Positions 49,773 through 59,012 are shown, numbered from the stretch's first letter. The stretch is 64,000 nucleotides of DNA from Flavobacterium zepuense (GCF_007097145.1 NZ_VJVZ01000009.1:62001-126000), one strand, 5' to 3'. Numbers and translations: made by a program. Notes: generated by a model not told the origin, from the sequence alone.

Positions 49773-50351
49773 ATGAAAAAACAACTACTTTTTGCAATGT
49801 TATTGGCTACAGGTGCAATGAGCGCCCAGATGACGCATTTAATTCCGTGGTTTATGGGGGTACCGTCTACCGAGACTATTATAGAGGTAAACTCAGGCGA
49901 TATTGTGACATGGACGTGGGATGATAACCTGCCGCATACCGTAACTACCGATGCCGGCGGTGCAGAATCTTTTGCCAGCGATATGCTTACCGGCGATGAT
50001 CAGGAATTCTCTCACACGTTTACCGTAGAGGGCAGTACAAGCTATGCCTGCGAAGTGCACCCAATGATGACGGGCACTATAACAACAGTTGGTAGCACGG
50101 CAGCTATAGGCGATGTAACTGTGGCTGACTTTGATTTTTACCCTAACCCGGCAACCGATAATGTAACCGTGAGTGGTAAAGAAATTATAAACAGGGTACA
50201 ATTGTTTGATGTTACCGGCAGGCAGCTGTTAGATAATACAGCTACTACAAACTCGGTAAAAATATATCTTAATGGTTTTAGCTCAGGTACTTACTTTTTA
50301 AAAGTGTACAGCGGTGCCAAAACTAAAAATATTACAGTAGTAAAAAAATAA
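49773..50351 (+). CDS. Secreted plastocyanin-like copper protein with T9SS sorting domain
   Basis: The 192-residue protein has a signal peptide (about 1-18). The cupredoxin domain carries a type 1 copper set: His55 in LPHTV, Cys93, His96 and Met99 in YACEVHPMM. A short linker leads to a type A T9SS domain (DFDFYPNPATDNVTVSG...GTYFLKVYSG), so it is carried through the outer membrane and perhaps anchored on the surface. It likely transfers electrons outside the cell or serves in copper handling (inference). Copper ligands are complete. Confidence 0.92.
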   Translation: MKKQLLFAMLLATGAMSAQMTHLIPWFMGVPSTETIIEVNSGDIVTWTWDDNLPHTVTTDAGGAESFASDMLTGDDQEFSHTFTVEGSTSYACEVHPMMTGTITTVGSTAAIGDVTVADFDFYPNPATDNVTVSGKEIINRVQLFDVTGRQLLDNTATTNSVKIYLNGFSSGTYFLKVYSGAKTKNITVVKK

Positions 50352-50370
50352 GGTTAAAGGTGTTTTTTTA

Positions 50371-50408
50371 AAAAAGCCCTGCACGCTATCTTTTGCGTCA
50401 GGGCTTTT
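50371..50408. terminator. Bidirectional terminator between convergent genes
   Basis: AAAAAGCCCTG-C-ACGC (50371-50386) pairs with GCGT-CAGGGCTTTTT (50394-50408) with one bulged base. Confidence 0.85.
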
Positions 50409-50415
50409 TGCTGTT

Positions 50416-51534
50416 TTATGGGCAGGTATTCTCTAAAGAATTTATCCATTGTTCTATCATGGCAACGGCCTCTTCGTGTACTAATTTGCGTCCCAGGGTG
50501 GGCATCATTTCCGATTGTATGCCGGTGTTCATCCTAAAGTGCAGGAGCGAACCCTCAGGGTTTTGCCCCACTACGATGTACTGTTGGTCTCCGGTAACAA
50601 AATCAACCGGTTCGCGGCAAATGCCCAGGTTACCGGGTGTGAGTCCGCTTTTATTAAAGGCAAGGTTCATAGGGGTGTAGCCACAATCGGTATTATCGGT
50701 ATGGCAATGGGCGCAGTTAATATCAAGGTAGGAGCGCACACGCAGGTCTAATGGCTGGGTGGTATCGGTCCAGTCTACCGTTGATGCGATAGTTTGCGGC
50801 GCTGCATCTAAATAGCCAAACTCTATCCATTTAGCCAGCTGGTTTTTAGTACCATCGGAATAAGTATACATCCTATTAAGGTTTTGCGGCTTGGGGCCAA
50901 TGGCAACAGGTGCCTCGCTAAGTTCGTGGCACTTAATACACATAGAGGTCATAGGTACCACATAATCGGTAATTTTTATGGTGCCGTTCTCTATCCAGCT
51001 AATTCGTGTGGTAAGCCCGGCGGTGCTAAGGGTAGCTTCGGTTTGCGCTTCATTCCAAAGGTAATCGGCAAATATCCAGCCGTTTTCCTTTTTAATCATA
51101 ATACGGGTTTCTATAATAACGGTACTGTTATCGGGCACTACGGTATTATAGTAAAATGTTTTTATAAGGGCAGCTCCTACAGGAAAATCAAGCACGGTAC
51201 CGTCGCCCGCATACGTAGCTTTTTTGCCTGCGGGCATCCATACAAAGCGTTTTTTAAGGGCATAATCAGTAAACAGCGAACTGTTAAGATTGTACGGAAG
51301 CACGCCATAAACGGGCAACAGGTTTTTAAGATCGCCTTCAAAAAACTTATAGTCGGATAGCTTTGGGTACGGCACAGTAGTAAGGTCCATCACCACGGGT
51401 GACTGCGGCCCTGCCGGAATGGTATCTATAGGAGTAGGATCGGTATAATCACTGCCATCATCAGATCCGCATGATAAAAACACGGTAAATACAGTTAAGA
51501 GCAGCACGAGGCCAAACAGGTAGTGTTTTTTCAT
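50416..51534 (-). CDS. SO2930-family diheme c-type cytochrome lipoprotein
   Basis: I take the start at MKKHYLFGLVLLL (372 residues); an upstream frame to 51585 is dropped. The lipobox FLSC ends at Cys22. Two c-heme sites are present: CIKCH (199-203) and CAHCH (274-278). A third cysteine pair may form a disulfide (DCGYTP, ICREPV). Such proteins in Bacteroidota and Shewanella are known as SO2930/TIGR03806 type, of unknown electron-transfer role. It is anchored in a membrane facing the periplasm or the surface. It lies convergent with the copper protein gene, which makes joint action plausible but unproven. Confidence 0.9.
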   Translation of the reverse strand: MKKHYLFGLVLLLTVFTVFLSCGSDDGSDYTDPTPIDTIPAGPQSPVVMDLTTVPYPKLSDYKFFEGDLKNLLPVYGVLPYNLNSSLFTDYALKKRFVWMPAGKKATYAGDGTVLDFPVGAALIKTFYYNTVVPDNSTVIIETRIMIKKENGWIFADYLWNEAQTEATLSTAGLTTRISWIENGTIKITDYVVPMTSMCIKCHELSEAPVAIGPKPQNLNRMYTYSDGTKNQLAKWIEFGYLDAAPQTIASTVDWTDTTQPLDLRVRSYLDINCAHCHTDNTDCGYTPMNLAFNKSGLTPGNLGICREPVDFVTGDQQYIVVGQNPEGSLLHFRMNTGIQSEMMPTLGRKLVHEEAVAMIEQWINSLENTCP

Positions 51535-51574
51535 ATACAATGTGTTGGAAAAAAGGCAAATATATAAAAATCGC

Positions 51575-52120
51575 TTATAAATCAAACTTTACACGATACT
51601 GTTTTAGCCCTTCCAGCGCTTCGGGCGATGTATAGTCAAACGTTTCCTCGTGGCGATTTTTCTCGTTGCGTAAGCTAATGCGTTTAAGGGTGTTATGAAA
51701 ACGGCGCACTTCCTCCAGGTTACAAAGCTGCAAAGGCGGCACAACTACGTTTTTACCCGCATTATCTTTTGCCACCATGGTAAAGTAGGACGAGTTACAG
51801 TGCTTAACCTTACCGGTCTGGATATTTTCTGATGTTACCCTGATACCAATAACCATAGAGCTGTTGCCCACATAATTAACCGAAGCCTTCATGGTAACAA
51901 GCTCACCCACTTCTATGGGGTTTAGGAAATCTACGGTATCTACACTTGCGGTAACGCAGTAACTTCCGCTGTATTTACTGGCCGATGCAAAGGCTATCTG
52001 GTCCATGAGCATAAGTATGTACCCCCCGTGAATTTTGCCGCTAAAATTAGCGTGGCTGGGCAGCATAAGCTCGTTAATAGTAACTTTAGAGGCGTTTACT
52101 TTTCTAAAACCGTTGTGCAT
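51575..52120 (-). CDS. Acyl-CoA thioesterase (hotdog fold)
   Basis: The 181-residue protein starts at MHNGFRKVNASKVTI. The hotdog domain has ANFSGKIHGGYILMLMDQIAFASASKYSGSYCVTASVDTVDFLNPIEVGELVTMKA, with the conserved HGG segment and the aspartate in MDQ. It belongs to the YciA/Acot type that hydrolyses acyl-CoA in the cytoplasm. A C-terminal extra helix region (NLEEVRRFHNTLKRISLRNEKN...) is present. Its start lies 13 bases past the rmuC stop, so it is in the rmuC transcript. Confidence 0.9.
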   Translation of the reverse strand: MHNGFRKVNASKVTINELMLPSHANFSGKIHGGYILMLMDQIAFASASKYSGSYCVTASVDTVDFLNPIEVGELVTMKASVNYVGNSSMVIGIRVTSENIQTGKVKHCNSSYFTMVAKDNAGKNVVVPPLQLCNLEEVRRFHNTLKRISLRNEKNRHEETFDYTSPEALEGLKQYRVKFDL

Positions 52121-52133
52121 AAGTATAAGGTAA

Positions 52134-53531
52134 TTATTGTGTAGGTGTATCCTGGCCGGCATCAAAAAGCGATTCCTCCTCCTGTTGCAGTGCGCGGGTA
52201 ATAATATTTTCGGGTAGTGATTTTTTAGCCTTGGCACCCATTTTCTTAAGCTTTTCTATAGAGGTAATAATGTTGCCGCGGCCATCAAACAGTTTGCCCA
52301 TAGCGTTTTGATACTCACTTTGGGCATCGCGCATTTTGGTACCAACCTTGGTAAGATCGCTGATAAAACCCTCAAACTTATCGTAAAGGGCACCGGCCTG
52401 GCGGGCAATTTCGTAAGCGTTTTCCTGTTGTTTCTGGTTCGTCCACATGCTGTCTATAGTGCGCAGGGTAGCCAGTAAAGTTGTAGGGGTAACAATTACA
52501 ATGTTACGCTCAAAAGCCTTGCTGTATAGCGTGGCATCCTCATTAAGGGCAAGCGCAAAGGCGGGCTCCATAGGTATAAAGAGCAGTACAAAGTCAGGAC
52601 TTTCTATTTTGTAAAGGTCGTGGTAATTTTTGTCGCCCAGTTGGTCTACGTGTTTGCGTATAGAAAGTACGTGTTCCTTAAGGTGCACCATCTTCATAGG
52701 GTCGTCGTCGGCATTAATGTAGCGTTCGTAGGCCACAAGCGACACCTTACTATCTACGATCATCTTTTTACCGTCGGGCAGGTTAATAACCACATCGGGC
52801 AGTACGCGGCCGCCATCTTCCAGGGCATGGCTTTGCTGAACGTAGTACTCGCGGCCTTTTTCCAGACCCGACTTTTCCAGCACGCGCTCCAGTACCAGCT
52901 CGCCCCAGTTACCCTGCATTTTGGTATCGCCTTTAAGGGCGCGGGTAAGGTTAAGGGTTTCACGGCTCATGTTCTCGTTCATTTCACGAAGGCCCAATAT
53001 CTGTTGCCTGAGCGCCGCATGGTAATCAATGCTCTCCTTGTGGGTATCTTCTACTTTCTTTTCAAAAAGCTGTATTTTTTCGTGCAGTGGCGACAGTATA
53101 ATTTTAAGGTTCTCGCGGTTTTGCTCGGTAAACTTAACCGATTTTTCCTCCAGTATCTTGTTGGCAAGGTTTTCAAACTCTTTGGTGAATTTTTCGCGAA
53201 GCTCGTCCGTCTCCTGGCGCTGCTCTTTCATGCGTTCCCAAAGGTTCTCAAAGTCGGTTTCCTTTTTAGTAAGCTGTATAGACAGGGCATCTTTAGCCGT
53301 GCGAAGCCCGTCGCGCTCCTGCTGCAACCGCACGTACTGGTTTTGCAGGGCCTGTTTTTCGTTTTCGGCCTGCGCCTTAAGCTGCTCTATGGTAAGGAGC
53401 AGGTTGCTGTGGCGCTCCTGCTGTACTTTAGTTTCGGCGGCAGCCTTAGCAGTAAACAGGGCTTTGCCAATAAAAATGCCTAAGCCTAAAGCTATTAAAA
53501 AGGCAAGTAATAGGGTAATGGTTTCGGGCAT
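52134..53531 (-). CDS. rmuC: DNA recombination protein RmuC
   Basis: The 465-residue protein has an N-terminal membrane segment (ITLLLAFLIALGLGIFIGKAL), a long coiled coil (about 25-170) and the RmuC nuclease-like domain: GNWGELVLERVLEKSGLEKGREY, DGGRVLPDVVINLPDGKKMIVDSKVSLVAYERY and FVLLFIPMEPAFALAL. The VDSKV motif is the conserved PD-(D/E)XK-like site. RmuC limits rearrangements at inverted repeats. I prefer the start at MPETITLLL over an earlier Met at 53609. Confidence 0.95.
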   Translation of the reverse strand: MPETITLLLAFLIALGLGIFIGKALFTAKAAAETKVQQERHSNLLLTIEQLKAQAENEKQALQNQYVRLQQERDGLRTAKDALSIQLTKKETDFENLWERMKEQRQETDELREKFTKEFENLANKILEEKSVKFTEQNRENLKIILSPLHEKIQLFEKKVEDTHKESIDYHAALRQQILGLREMNENMSRETLNLTRALKGDTKMQGNWGELVLERVLEKSGLEKGREYYVQQSHALEDGGRVLPDVVINLPDGKKMIVDSKVSLVAYERYINADDDPMKMVHLKEHVLSIRKHVDQLGDKNYHDLYKIESPDFVLLFIPMEPAFALALNEDATLYSKAFERNIVIVTPTTLLATLRTIDSMWTNQKQQENAYEIARQAGALYDKFEGFISDLTKVGTKMRDAQSEYQNAMGKLFDGRGNIITSIEKLKKMGAKAKKSLPENIITRALQQEEESLFDAGQDTPTQ

Positions 53532-53757
53532 TTGTGTGTAATTTGGAAAAGGTAAAAGTACGGAAAAATTTAAGTTTTGCCAGCTCCTTTTTAAACTAAC
53601 TGATGGCAAACGATGGACTGACGACAGCAGTAAAGATAATCAGTTATTCAATTTGGAGGTAATGGATAACTATACCGAAATAATAAATTAATGCTTTTAC
53701 GGAAAGCCGTAAGGAAATGTGAATTTAACTAATTATCTTAGCCTTAAGTATCATGGT

Positions 53758-54348
53758 ATGCAGCAACTACTTATAATAACATTTTTGTTTTGTGTTGGGG
53801 TTTGCCGGGGGCAAAGCCCTATATTACCTATTAACGATGCCAATTATCCAGAAGCAACAGGAGCCTATTATAAAGATCTTAATAATGATTTAAACAGGTA
53901 TGTTGGTACCTGGAAGTATACTAACGGTACTACATCGCTTACAGTAACCTTACAAAAAAAAGTAATGCAGCACATTATTAACGCACCTTATGGTTATTAT
54001 GAAGATTTAGTTATAGGTGAATATAAATATATACTTAATGGTGTTGAAAAGATTAATACATTGCCTTTATTAACATCTATAACTAATCCACAGGCGAATA
54101 GCATTAAAAGCTTTATCGCTGTTACAACTGGGGATATACGGTTATAAGCAGGTTTTATAGAGGCAGGGAGAGACATTCCCGGAATGGATCAGGAAATGAT
54201 TTTTAGAAGGGCAGACGTGGGAGCCACCCAAAAAATAAAACTGGTTTTCAGGATGACAGAGGGATATTATACAGTTGATGGACAGGAACCTCAGTATACA
54301 AGTTACACTATACCTTGGGGAGAATACATTTTAACCAAGCAACCATAA
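53758..54348 (+). pseudogene. DUF6705-like secreted protein, broken by an in-frame stop
   Basis: The frame starts MQQLLIITFLFCVGVCRGQ (signal peptide), then NYPEATGAYYKDLNNDLNRY, which I recognise as the DUF6705 N terminus. A TAA at 54145-54147 (codon 130) stops it after GDIRL. The same frame then stays open for 66 codons (AGFIEAGRDIPGMDQEM... to IPWGEYILTKQP), ending in a sequence typical of the family's C terminus. So the gene carries a nonsense codon, or a rare readthrough. Its signal peptide is shared with the two following broken genes. Confidence 0.8.
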
Positions 54349-54352
54349 TATT

Positions 54353-54373
54353 ACAGCCCTATAGGGCTGTTTT
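54353..54373 (+). terminator. Short hairpin between broken genes
   Basis: ACAGCCC (54353-54359) and GGGCTGT (54364-54370) form a 7-bp stem followed by TTTT. The unit ACAGCC...GGCTGT recurs in degraded form at 54965-54982 and again at 55566. Confidence 0.7.
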
Positions 54374-54378
54374 AACCT

Positions 54379-54961
54379 ATGCAGCAACTAATTATAATAG
54401 CGTTTTTGTTTTGTGTTGGGGCTTGCCGGGGGCAGGAACATGGCGTAGTTGCAGATGAGAAAGAAATCATAAATCTGGAATTAGCACGACGGAAGGATTC
54501 ATTTTCTAACGTACCTGTAACAAACACAATTATTGGCGATTCGATACTGGTAGATAAACTTATCTTAAAGCCGGAAAAATGCCCAGTAGCGCTAATGAAT
54601 TGGCTAATTGCAAGCAAAAACATAACAACAGAGGAGGGTAGCGACATTTTTGGTAAAAACAGTCAGGATAATTTTATACCCATTGGGACAACTCATAGCG
54701 AATGGACTAAAGCCGATTTAAGACTTCAAGGTGTTTTTATTTGATGATGCAAAACACACTGCCGGGTATAAATTAAATAAGTCGGGCAAGATGGGTTTGG
54801 GTACATCAAACATACTATCACTATCAGTACCCCTAATTAATAATGACAAACAATTTGCTTTGATAGAAACGTCCAGTCAGCACTTTGGCGGCGAATTAAA
54901 TATTTACAAAAAAGTAAACGGTAAATGGCAGTTATATAAAACGGTGCAATTATCGTATTAA
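54379..54961 (+). pseudogene. Secreted protein gene, broken by a +1 frameshift
   Basis: Part one (54379-54744 frame) runs from MQQLIIIAFLFCVGACRGQ to ADLRLQGVF; part two is in the next frame (VFLFDDAKHTAGYKLNKSGK to KWQLYKTVQLSY). Aligned to the following copy, one extra base (the C in CTTCAAGG, near 54731) shifts the frame: the other copy has LKVALYYD where this would read LKVFLFDD. Together they give about 193 residues with a signal peptide and no recognised domain. The 3' part repeats closely in the next gene. Confidence 0.85.
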
Positions 54962-54990
54962 TTTACAGCCCCTCGGAGCTGTTTTAACCT

Positions 54991-55562
54991 ATGCAGCAAG
55001 TACTTATAATAGCGTTTTTGTTTTGTGCCGGGGCTTGCCGGGGGCAGGTGCCTGGTGTAGTTGCAGATGGAAAAGAAATCATAAAACTGGAATTATTAAG
55101 GTATAAAGATGATTTCTCTAATAAATATGATTCTAAAACCGTTGTTGGCGATTCTATTCTTTTAACGCGCCAGATAGCTGTAATGGAGCAAACACCGGAT
55201 GAATTGAGATTGTATTGTCCTGCCTTCCATTTTATGTCGGTAAAAGAAGCGGCAGAAATTTTGGAGGCGGGCCTAAGCAACTGTATAACAAACCCTTTGC
55301 AGGTAGTGATTGGACTCAGGATGCCTTTCCTAATCTAAAAGTTGCCTTGTATTACGATAGAAAATATAACAAGGATGGCAAAACATTTAATATAGGACTT
55401 ACTGCAACTGATATGCTATCTTTATCTGCGCCTTTAATAAGGGAGGATGGGGAGTATGCTCTTATAGAAGCCTTTAGTACACATTTTGGAGGCGTTCTTA
55501 GTATTTACAAAAATATCAATGCAAAATGGCAATTGTATAAAACCGTACAATTATCGTATTAA
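54991..55562 (+). pseudogene. Secreted protein gene, broken by a -1 frameshift in a T-run
   Basis: Part one runs MQQVLIIAFLFCAGACRGQ to SVKEAAEI; part two continues FGGGPKQLYNKPFAGSDWTQDAFPNLKVALYYD to KWQLYKTVQLSY in another frame. The neighbouring copy has ATTTTTGG at the matching site, this one AATTTTGG (55257-55264), so a single T was lost. The repaired product would be about 190 residues, a paralogue of the previous gene. Loss in a T-run could also be a sequencing error or a phase-variable site. Confidence 0.85.
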
Positions 55563-55565
55563 TTT

Positions 55566-55590
55566 ACAGCCTGCAAGGGGCTGTTTTTTT
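55566..55590 (+). terminator. Terminator after the third broken gene
   Basis: ACAGCC (55566-55571) pairs with GGCTGT (55579-55584), 7-base loop, then TTTTTT. It is the third occurrence of this hairpin in the locus. Confidence 0.75.
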
Positions 55591-55632
55591 ATATAGCTAA
55601 AATTATTACCTTAGTAATAACAAAATTTTTGT

Positions 55633-56235
55633 ATGAGGCACACCTACTATTTAATGCTACTGTTGGTAACAACCTTTGGCTATAGCCAGGATGCAAGGGA
55701 GACGCTGCTTTTGGCAGACAGTAAAACCGTTGCGGCGCAGCTTAAGCTGATGAACTACCTTGATTACTGTACCATGAAGTATGCCCGCCTTAAACCGCAG
55801 CAACGGGCGCAGGCCGACGCCGGTTTTGCCTCATATTATGCGGATGTTGTGGCTATGTGTCCGTACCCGGATGCAGATATCCCATCATACTTAGGTTATG
55901 CAAAGGGCTACACCCCAACAACGTGGCTTGAGTTTGTACTACCTGTTTACAAAAAGAACCTCGAAAACCTAATTGCCCTTACCGAAAAATACGGTTACAT
56001 TACCACACAGCGCTTTGCTAAGTATGATAAGGAGGCGTTTATTTTTGCACCCTATTATATATCCCGTACTAAAGAGTATGACCCCATCCTTAAAAAATTG
56101 CTGAAACGGGAGTATAAAGAAGGCAATATTCCGGAGCAGGAATATAAGGCGGTAGAAATGGTTATTAAAAGGGGTGTGGTTATAAACCTGTCCGATTTTA
56201 AAGAATCGAACGAATTTGGAATTATCAGAAATTAA
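55633..56235 (+). CDS. Secreted protein, unknown function
   Basis: The 200-residue protein has a signal peptide (MRHTYYLMLLLVTTFGYSQ). The rest is mostly helical with many tyrosines: QLKLMNYLDYCTMKYARLKPQQRAQADAGFASYYADVVAMC, TPTTWLEFVLPVYKKNLENLIALTEKYGY, LLKREYKEGNIPEQEYKAVEMVIKRG. Two cysteines could form a disulfide. It is intact, unlike the three genes before it, and lies 70 bases after their last terminator. A palindrome TTATTAC-CTTA-GTAATAA (about 55603-55620) lies just upstream of the start. Not recognised. Confidence 0.75.
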   Translation: MRHTYYLMLLLVTTFGYSQDARETLLLADSKTVAAQLKLMNYLDYCTMKYARLKPQQRAQADAGFASYYADVVAMCPYPDADIPSYLGYAKGYTPTTWLEFVLPVYKKNLENLIALTEKYGYITTQRFAKYDKEAFIFAPYYISRTKEYDPILKKLLKREYKEGNIPEQEYKAVEMVIKRGVVINLSDFKESNEFGIIRN

Positions 56236-56486
56236 ATTGCAAGTTCCAAATCACAAATTCCAAAAACAAAAAGCAAATCACAAACAACAAATTTTAAATC
56301 ACAAAATCCAATTTTGGGCATCGAATTTTTAAATTTTAAATCGTTCAATCTTTAAATTTTGAAGATCATCCAATCTCAAAGTCCAAAAGTGAAATATTAA
56401 TTCTTTTAGATGTTTTATACTACAAAAAATGATCTGTAAAAGTACTAAAAAGTACAGTTTCAAAATCCAAAAGTGAAATATTAAGC
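56236..56486. repeat. Word-like low-complexity repeat tract
   Basis: A 250-base tract of shuffled AAATTCC/AAATCACAAA/TTTAAATTTT words. Within it AGTCCAAAAGTGAAATATTAA (56381-56401) and the same word with ATCC (56464-56484) form a direct repeat 83 bases apart. No frame of any length on either strand looks like a gene. Confidence 0.65.
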
Positions 56487-56491
56487 CATTT

Positions 56492-58714
56492 TTACTTACC
56501 CAGCTCAAGTTGTTTGGTGGCTTTCAGGATTTTTTCAGAGAGGCCGTTCAGCCAAACCAGTTGCTCTATAACCAGGTGGGCTTCTTCCATTTTAAGGTTA
56601 AATTCCTCTTCATCCGTAACGTGAATTTCGCGTAACTCCCTCGCCCTAATGTTTTTAAGTTCGGTAAAGCGCATGGCGAGTTCTTCGTTTTGGGCTTCCA
56701 TAGCTTCCTGGGCCTGTACTTCCATGTTTAACAGGGTAATAGCCTGGTCTAAATTGCGTATTACGGTGTTTACCACTACGTTAAAGGCTTCAGATGCTGT
56801 ATACGTCTTATGTGATTGAGTATAAGTGCCTAACGACGCTAACGACGATAATAATGTATGGTTTAGCACCGCCAGTTTGTACACCTGCTGCTGCTGTTTC
56901 TGTTTTGATTTTGGCTCCTGCTCCATGCGCTGGTAGCTGCTCATAAGGTTGCCTAATTCTACAAACGCATTCTTGCGTGCCAGCCTGTAACCCGTTGTAA
57001 CAGTGCCTTTTTGGTTGTAGTATTGGGATATTTCGGCAAGGTAATCGCGGTTGGCTTCTATCGATTTTTTAATGAAAATAGGCAGGTTCATAAACTCCCA
57101 CGACGGCCAAAAGAAGTAGTTTCCTACAAAAGCCAATACCGCTCCCACAGCAGTATCTATTATACGGTACTGTATAACCTGGCTGATATCTGGGGTTAGC
57201 AATCCGTACAGGAAAATTACGTAAATGGTTACAAATGTGGCACCTATGCGGTAATTGATAGCCGTAAACGTAAAGCCCAGCAGCATGCACACAATGGTAA
57301 GTGTACCAATGATAACCGGCTGATGCACAAAGCTTAAAAATGCAAAAGCAATGATGCCGCCCGTTATGGTACCCACAATACGCTGGTACGATCGTTGCTT
57401 GGTTAAGCCGTAACCCGGGCGCATAATAACCACTATGGTAAGCAGTATCCAATACACGTTTTGCAGCGGGAACAGCGCCCCTATTACAAAGCCCAGCCCA
57501 ATGGTAATGGTTAATCGCAGCGAATGCCTAAAGATGGTACTGGAGAAACTAAGGTTATCGCGGAGGGCTCGCAGCGGGTAATTTTCGGGCGTTAAAAATT
57601 TGTCCAGATCTTTATCCCGGCTTTTGCTAAGTTCCTTAAATGTAATGTTTTGGCTAAAGGCGCGCTCAATTATCTTTATCTTTTCAATCTGCTTTTCGGC
57701 ATAGTGCAGCATGTTCTTAAGCATCCATACGCCTTCGGCAGCAGCCTCACGGCCAAGCAGTTGCTCGTATTCTTCAATGGCTTTTTCTAAAGCTTCAAGG
57801 TTAGCAATAAGATTGTGCTTGGGTACATATTTACTTCGGTTCTCTATGCTTTTTCCCACCCTTTTTAGCGAAGAGCCAAGGTTATACGCCAGGGTTTGAT
57901 AGGTGTTAAGCACCTTGCTGTGTGTACCGAATTTTTGGTGCAACTGGCTGTGGTCAAACGAGGTAGAAAGCGCCAGCTCCAGTATTTCCATTAGCGATGT
58001 AAACACCATGAGCATCTTGCGGTTACGGTTGGAATTTCCGGCTACCGATCGGTTTCTTATAAGTACTTCGCGCAAATTTTCGTGAGTAGTGTTTATTTCC
58101 ACCTGCAGGTGCAGCTGTTTTTCAACAATACCGGCCCTGTCGGCATCGGCATTCCAAAGGTCGCCGCGCAGTTTCATGTATTTGGCGGTAAGCTTAAGGC
58201 ATTCAGCAACAGTGAGTTCGGTATACCTGTGCGGACTCAAATAGTTAAACGTAAGCGATAAAAAAGTGTAAAACAGCGATCCCGCCAACACAAGTCCGGA
58301 ATACTCAAAAATCTCCATTCCTACATGTATATGTCCGGTTCCTAGTGCGATAGCCAGCAGTCCGCTAAAGGCTATCATGGTAGCCCGCTGCCCGTAGACT
58401 GATATTAGTGAGAGGAAAAACACTAGCGCCGTAATAACCGGGTAAAACAGCCAGGGCAGGGGGTGCAGCAGGTTTACCGCCACAGTACAGCCTACAACTA
58501 CAATAGTTGCTACGCCTAAACCCTTGGCACGGTGCACTATATTGCTGGGAATATCGGCCGGATAGGTTAAAAAAGCGCCCACGGCAATGGTAAAGCCGGT
58601 TTCAAAATACCCAAATTGCGATAGTACAAGCACAGGCAGGACGGCTGCAACCGTAACGATTACGGCCCGCGTAAAATTTACGTTATCGGTAAACTGCCTA
58701 ATTTGCTGTATCAT
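56492..58714 (-). CDS. FUSC-family inner-membrane protein (YccS/YhfK-like)
   Basis: The 740-residue protein has two membrane blocks. The first (about 15-165) has five to six helices (VIVTVAAVLPVLVLSQFGYFETGFTIAVGAFLTYP...); then a coiled-coil cytoplasmic region (about 170-395); then a second block (LTITIGLGFVIGALFPLQNVYWILLTIVVIMRPGYGLTKQRSYQRIVGTITGG), with the family motif RPGYGLTKQR...R.GTI.GG; and a second cytoplasmic helical region. FUSC proteins are fusaric acid resistance/aromatic acid exporter types. No membrane-fusion partner lies nearby, so it probably works alone like YccS. Confidence 0.92.
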   Translation of the reverse strand: MIQQIRQFTDNVNFTRAVIVTVAAVLPVLVLSQFGYFETGFTIAVGAFLTYPADIPSNIVHRAKGLGVATIVVVGCTVAVNLLHPLPWLFYPVITALVFFLSLISVYGQRATMIAFSGLLAIALGTGHIHVGMEIFEYSGLVLAGSLFYTFLSLTFNYLSPHRYTELTVAECLKLTAKYMKLRGDLWNADADRAGIVEKQLHLQVEINTTHENLREVLIRNRSVAGNSNRNRKMLMVFTSLMEILELALSTSFDHSQLHQKFGTHSKVLNTYQTLAYNLGSSLKRVGKSIENRSKYVPKHNLIANLEALEKAIEEYEQLLGREAAAEGVWMLKNMLHYAEKQIEKIKIIERAFSQNITFKELSKSRDKDLDKFLTPENYPLRALRDNLSFSSTIFRHSLRLTITIGLGFVIGALFPLQNVYWILLTIVVIMRPGYGLTKQRSYQRIVGTITGGIIAFAFLSFVHQPVIIGTLTIVCMLLGFTFTAINYRIGATFVTIYVIFLYGLLTPDISQVIQYRIIDTAVGAVLAFVGNYFFWPSWEFMNLPIFIKKSIEANRDYLAEISQYYNQKGTVTTGYRLARKNAFVELGNLMSSYQRMEQEPKSKQKQQQQVYKLAVLNHTLLSSLASLGTYTQSHKTYTASEAFNVVVNTVIRNLDQAITLLNMEVQAQEAMEAQNEELAMRFTELKNIRARELREIHVTDEEEFNLKMEEAHLVIEQLVWLNGLSEKILKATKQLELGK

Positions 58715-59012
58715 TCAAAAATGGGGTGTTGCGCAAAGGTAGTGAATGGCAAAATCATTATAGAGCAGCGGTGGAAATTCTCACAAAAATTTAGCATTTA
58801 GGTGCCGAATAAGATAGCCACGAAATACACAAATTACACCAATTTTTTAAAATTAATATAATTCTATCAGGTTTCATAATTTGTGGGAATTAAACTAATT
58901 CGAGCCGAAAAATGTCATGGCTTAGTCGGGTTTTTAATCTAATAAATTAAACGCTTCAGGATTTGTGGAAATTAGTGTAATTAGTGTCAAAAAAATAATC
59001 ATTTTAATTTAC
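58715..59012. repeat. Non-coding region with TAGCCACGAA-type repeat
   Basis: The 363-base gap before def has no gene. TAGCCACGAAATACACAAAT (58815-58834) and, at the far side, AATTAGTGTAATTAGTGTC (58970-58988) form the ends of an element like the one at 13636-13739. In between are GGAATTAAACTAATTCGAGC and other AATTAG words. A promoter box for def follows immediately. Confidence 0.6.

Noticed and set aside
52620..53483. 287-codon open frame antisense to rmuC
   Set aside because: Its Phe/Leu/Val-rich product mirrors the coiled-coil coding strand; rmuC is clear on the other strand.
53758..55562. Programmed frameshifting or stop readthrough for the three broken genes
   Set aside because: The lesions differ in type and place and no slippery heptamer with a downstream pseudoknot is visible; decay is simpler.
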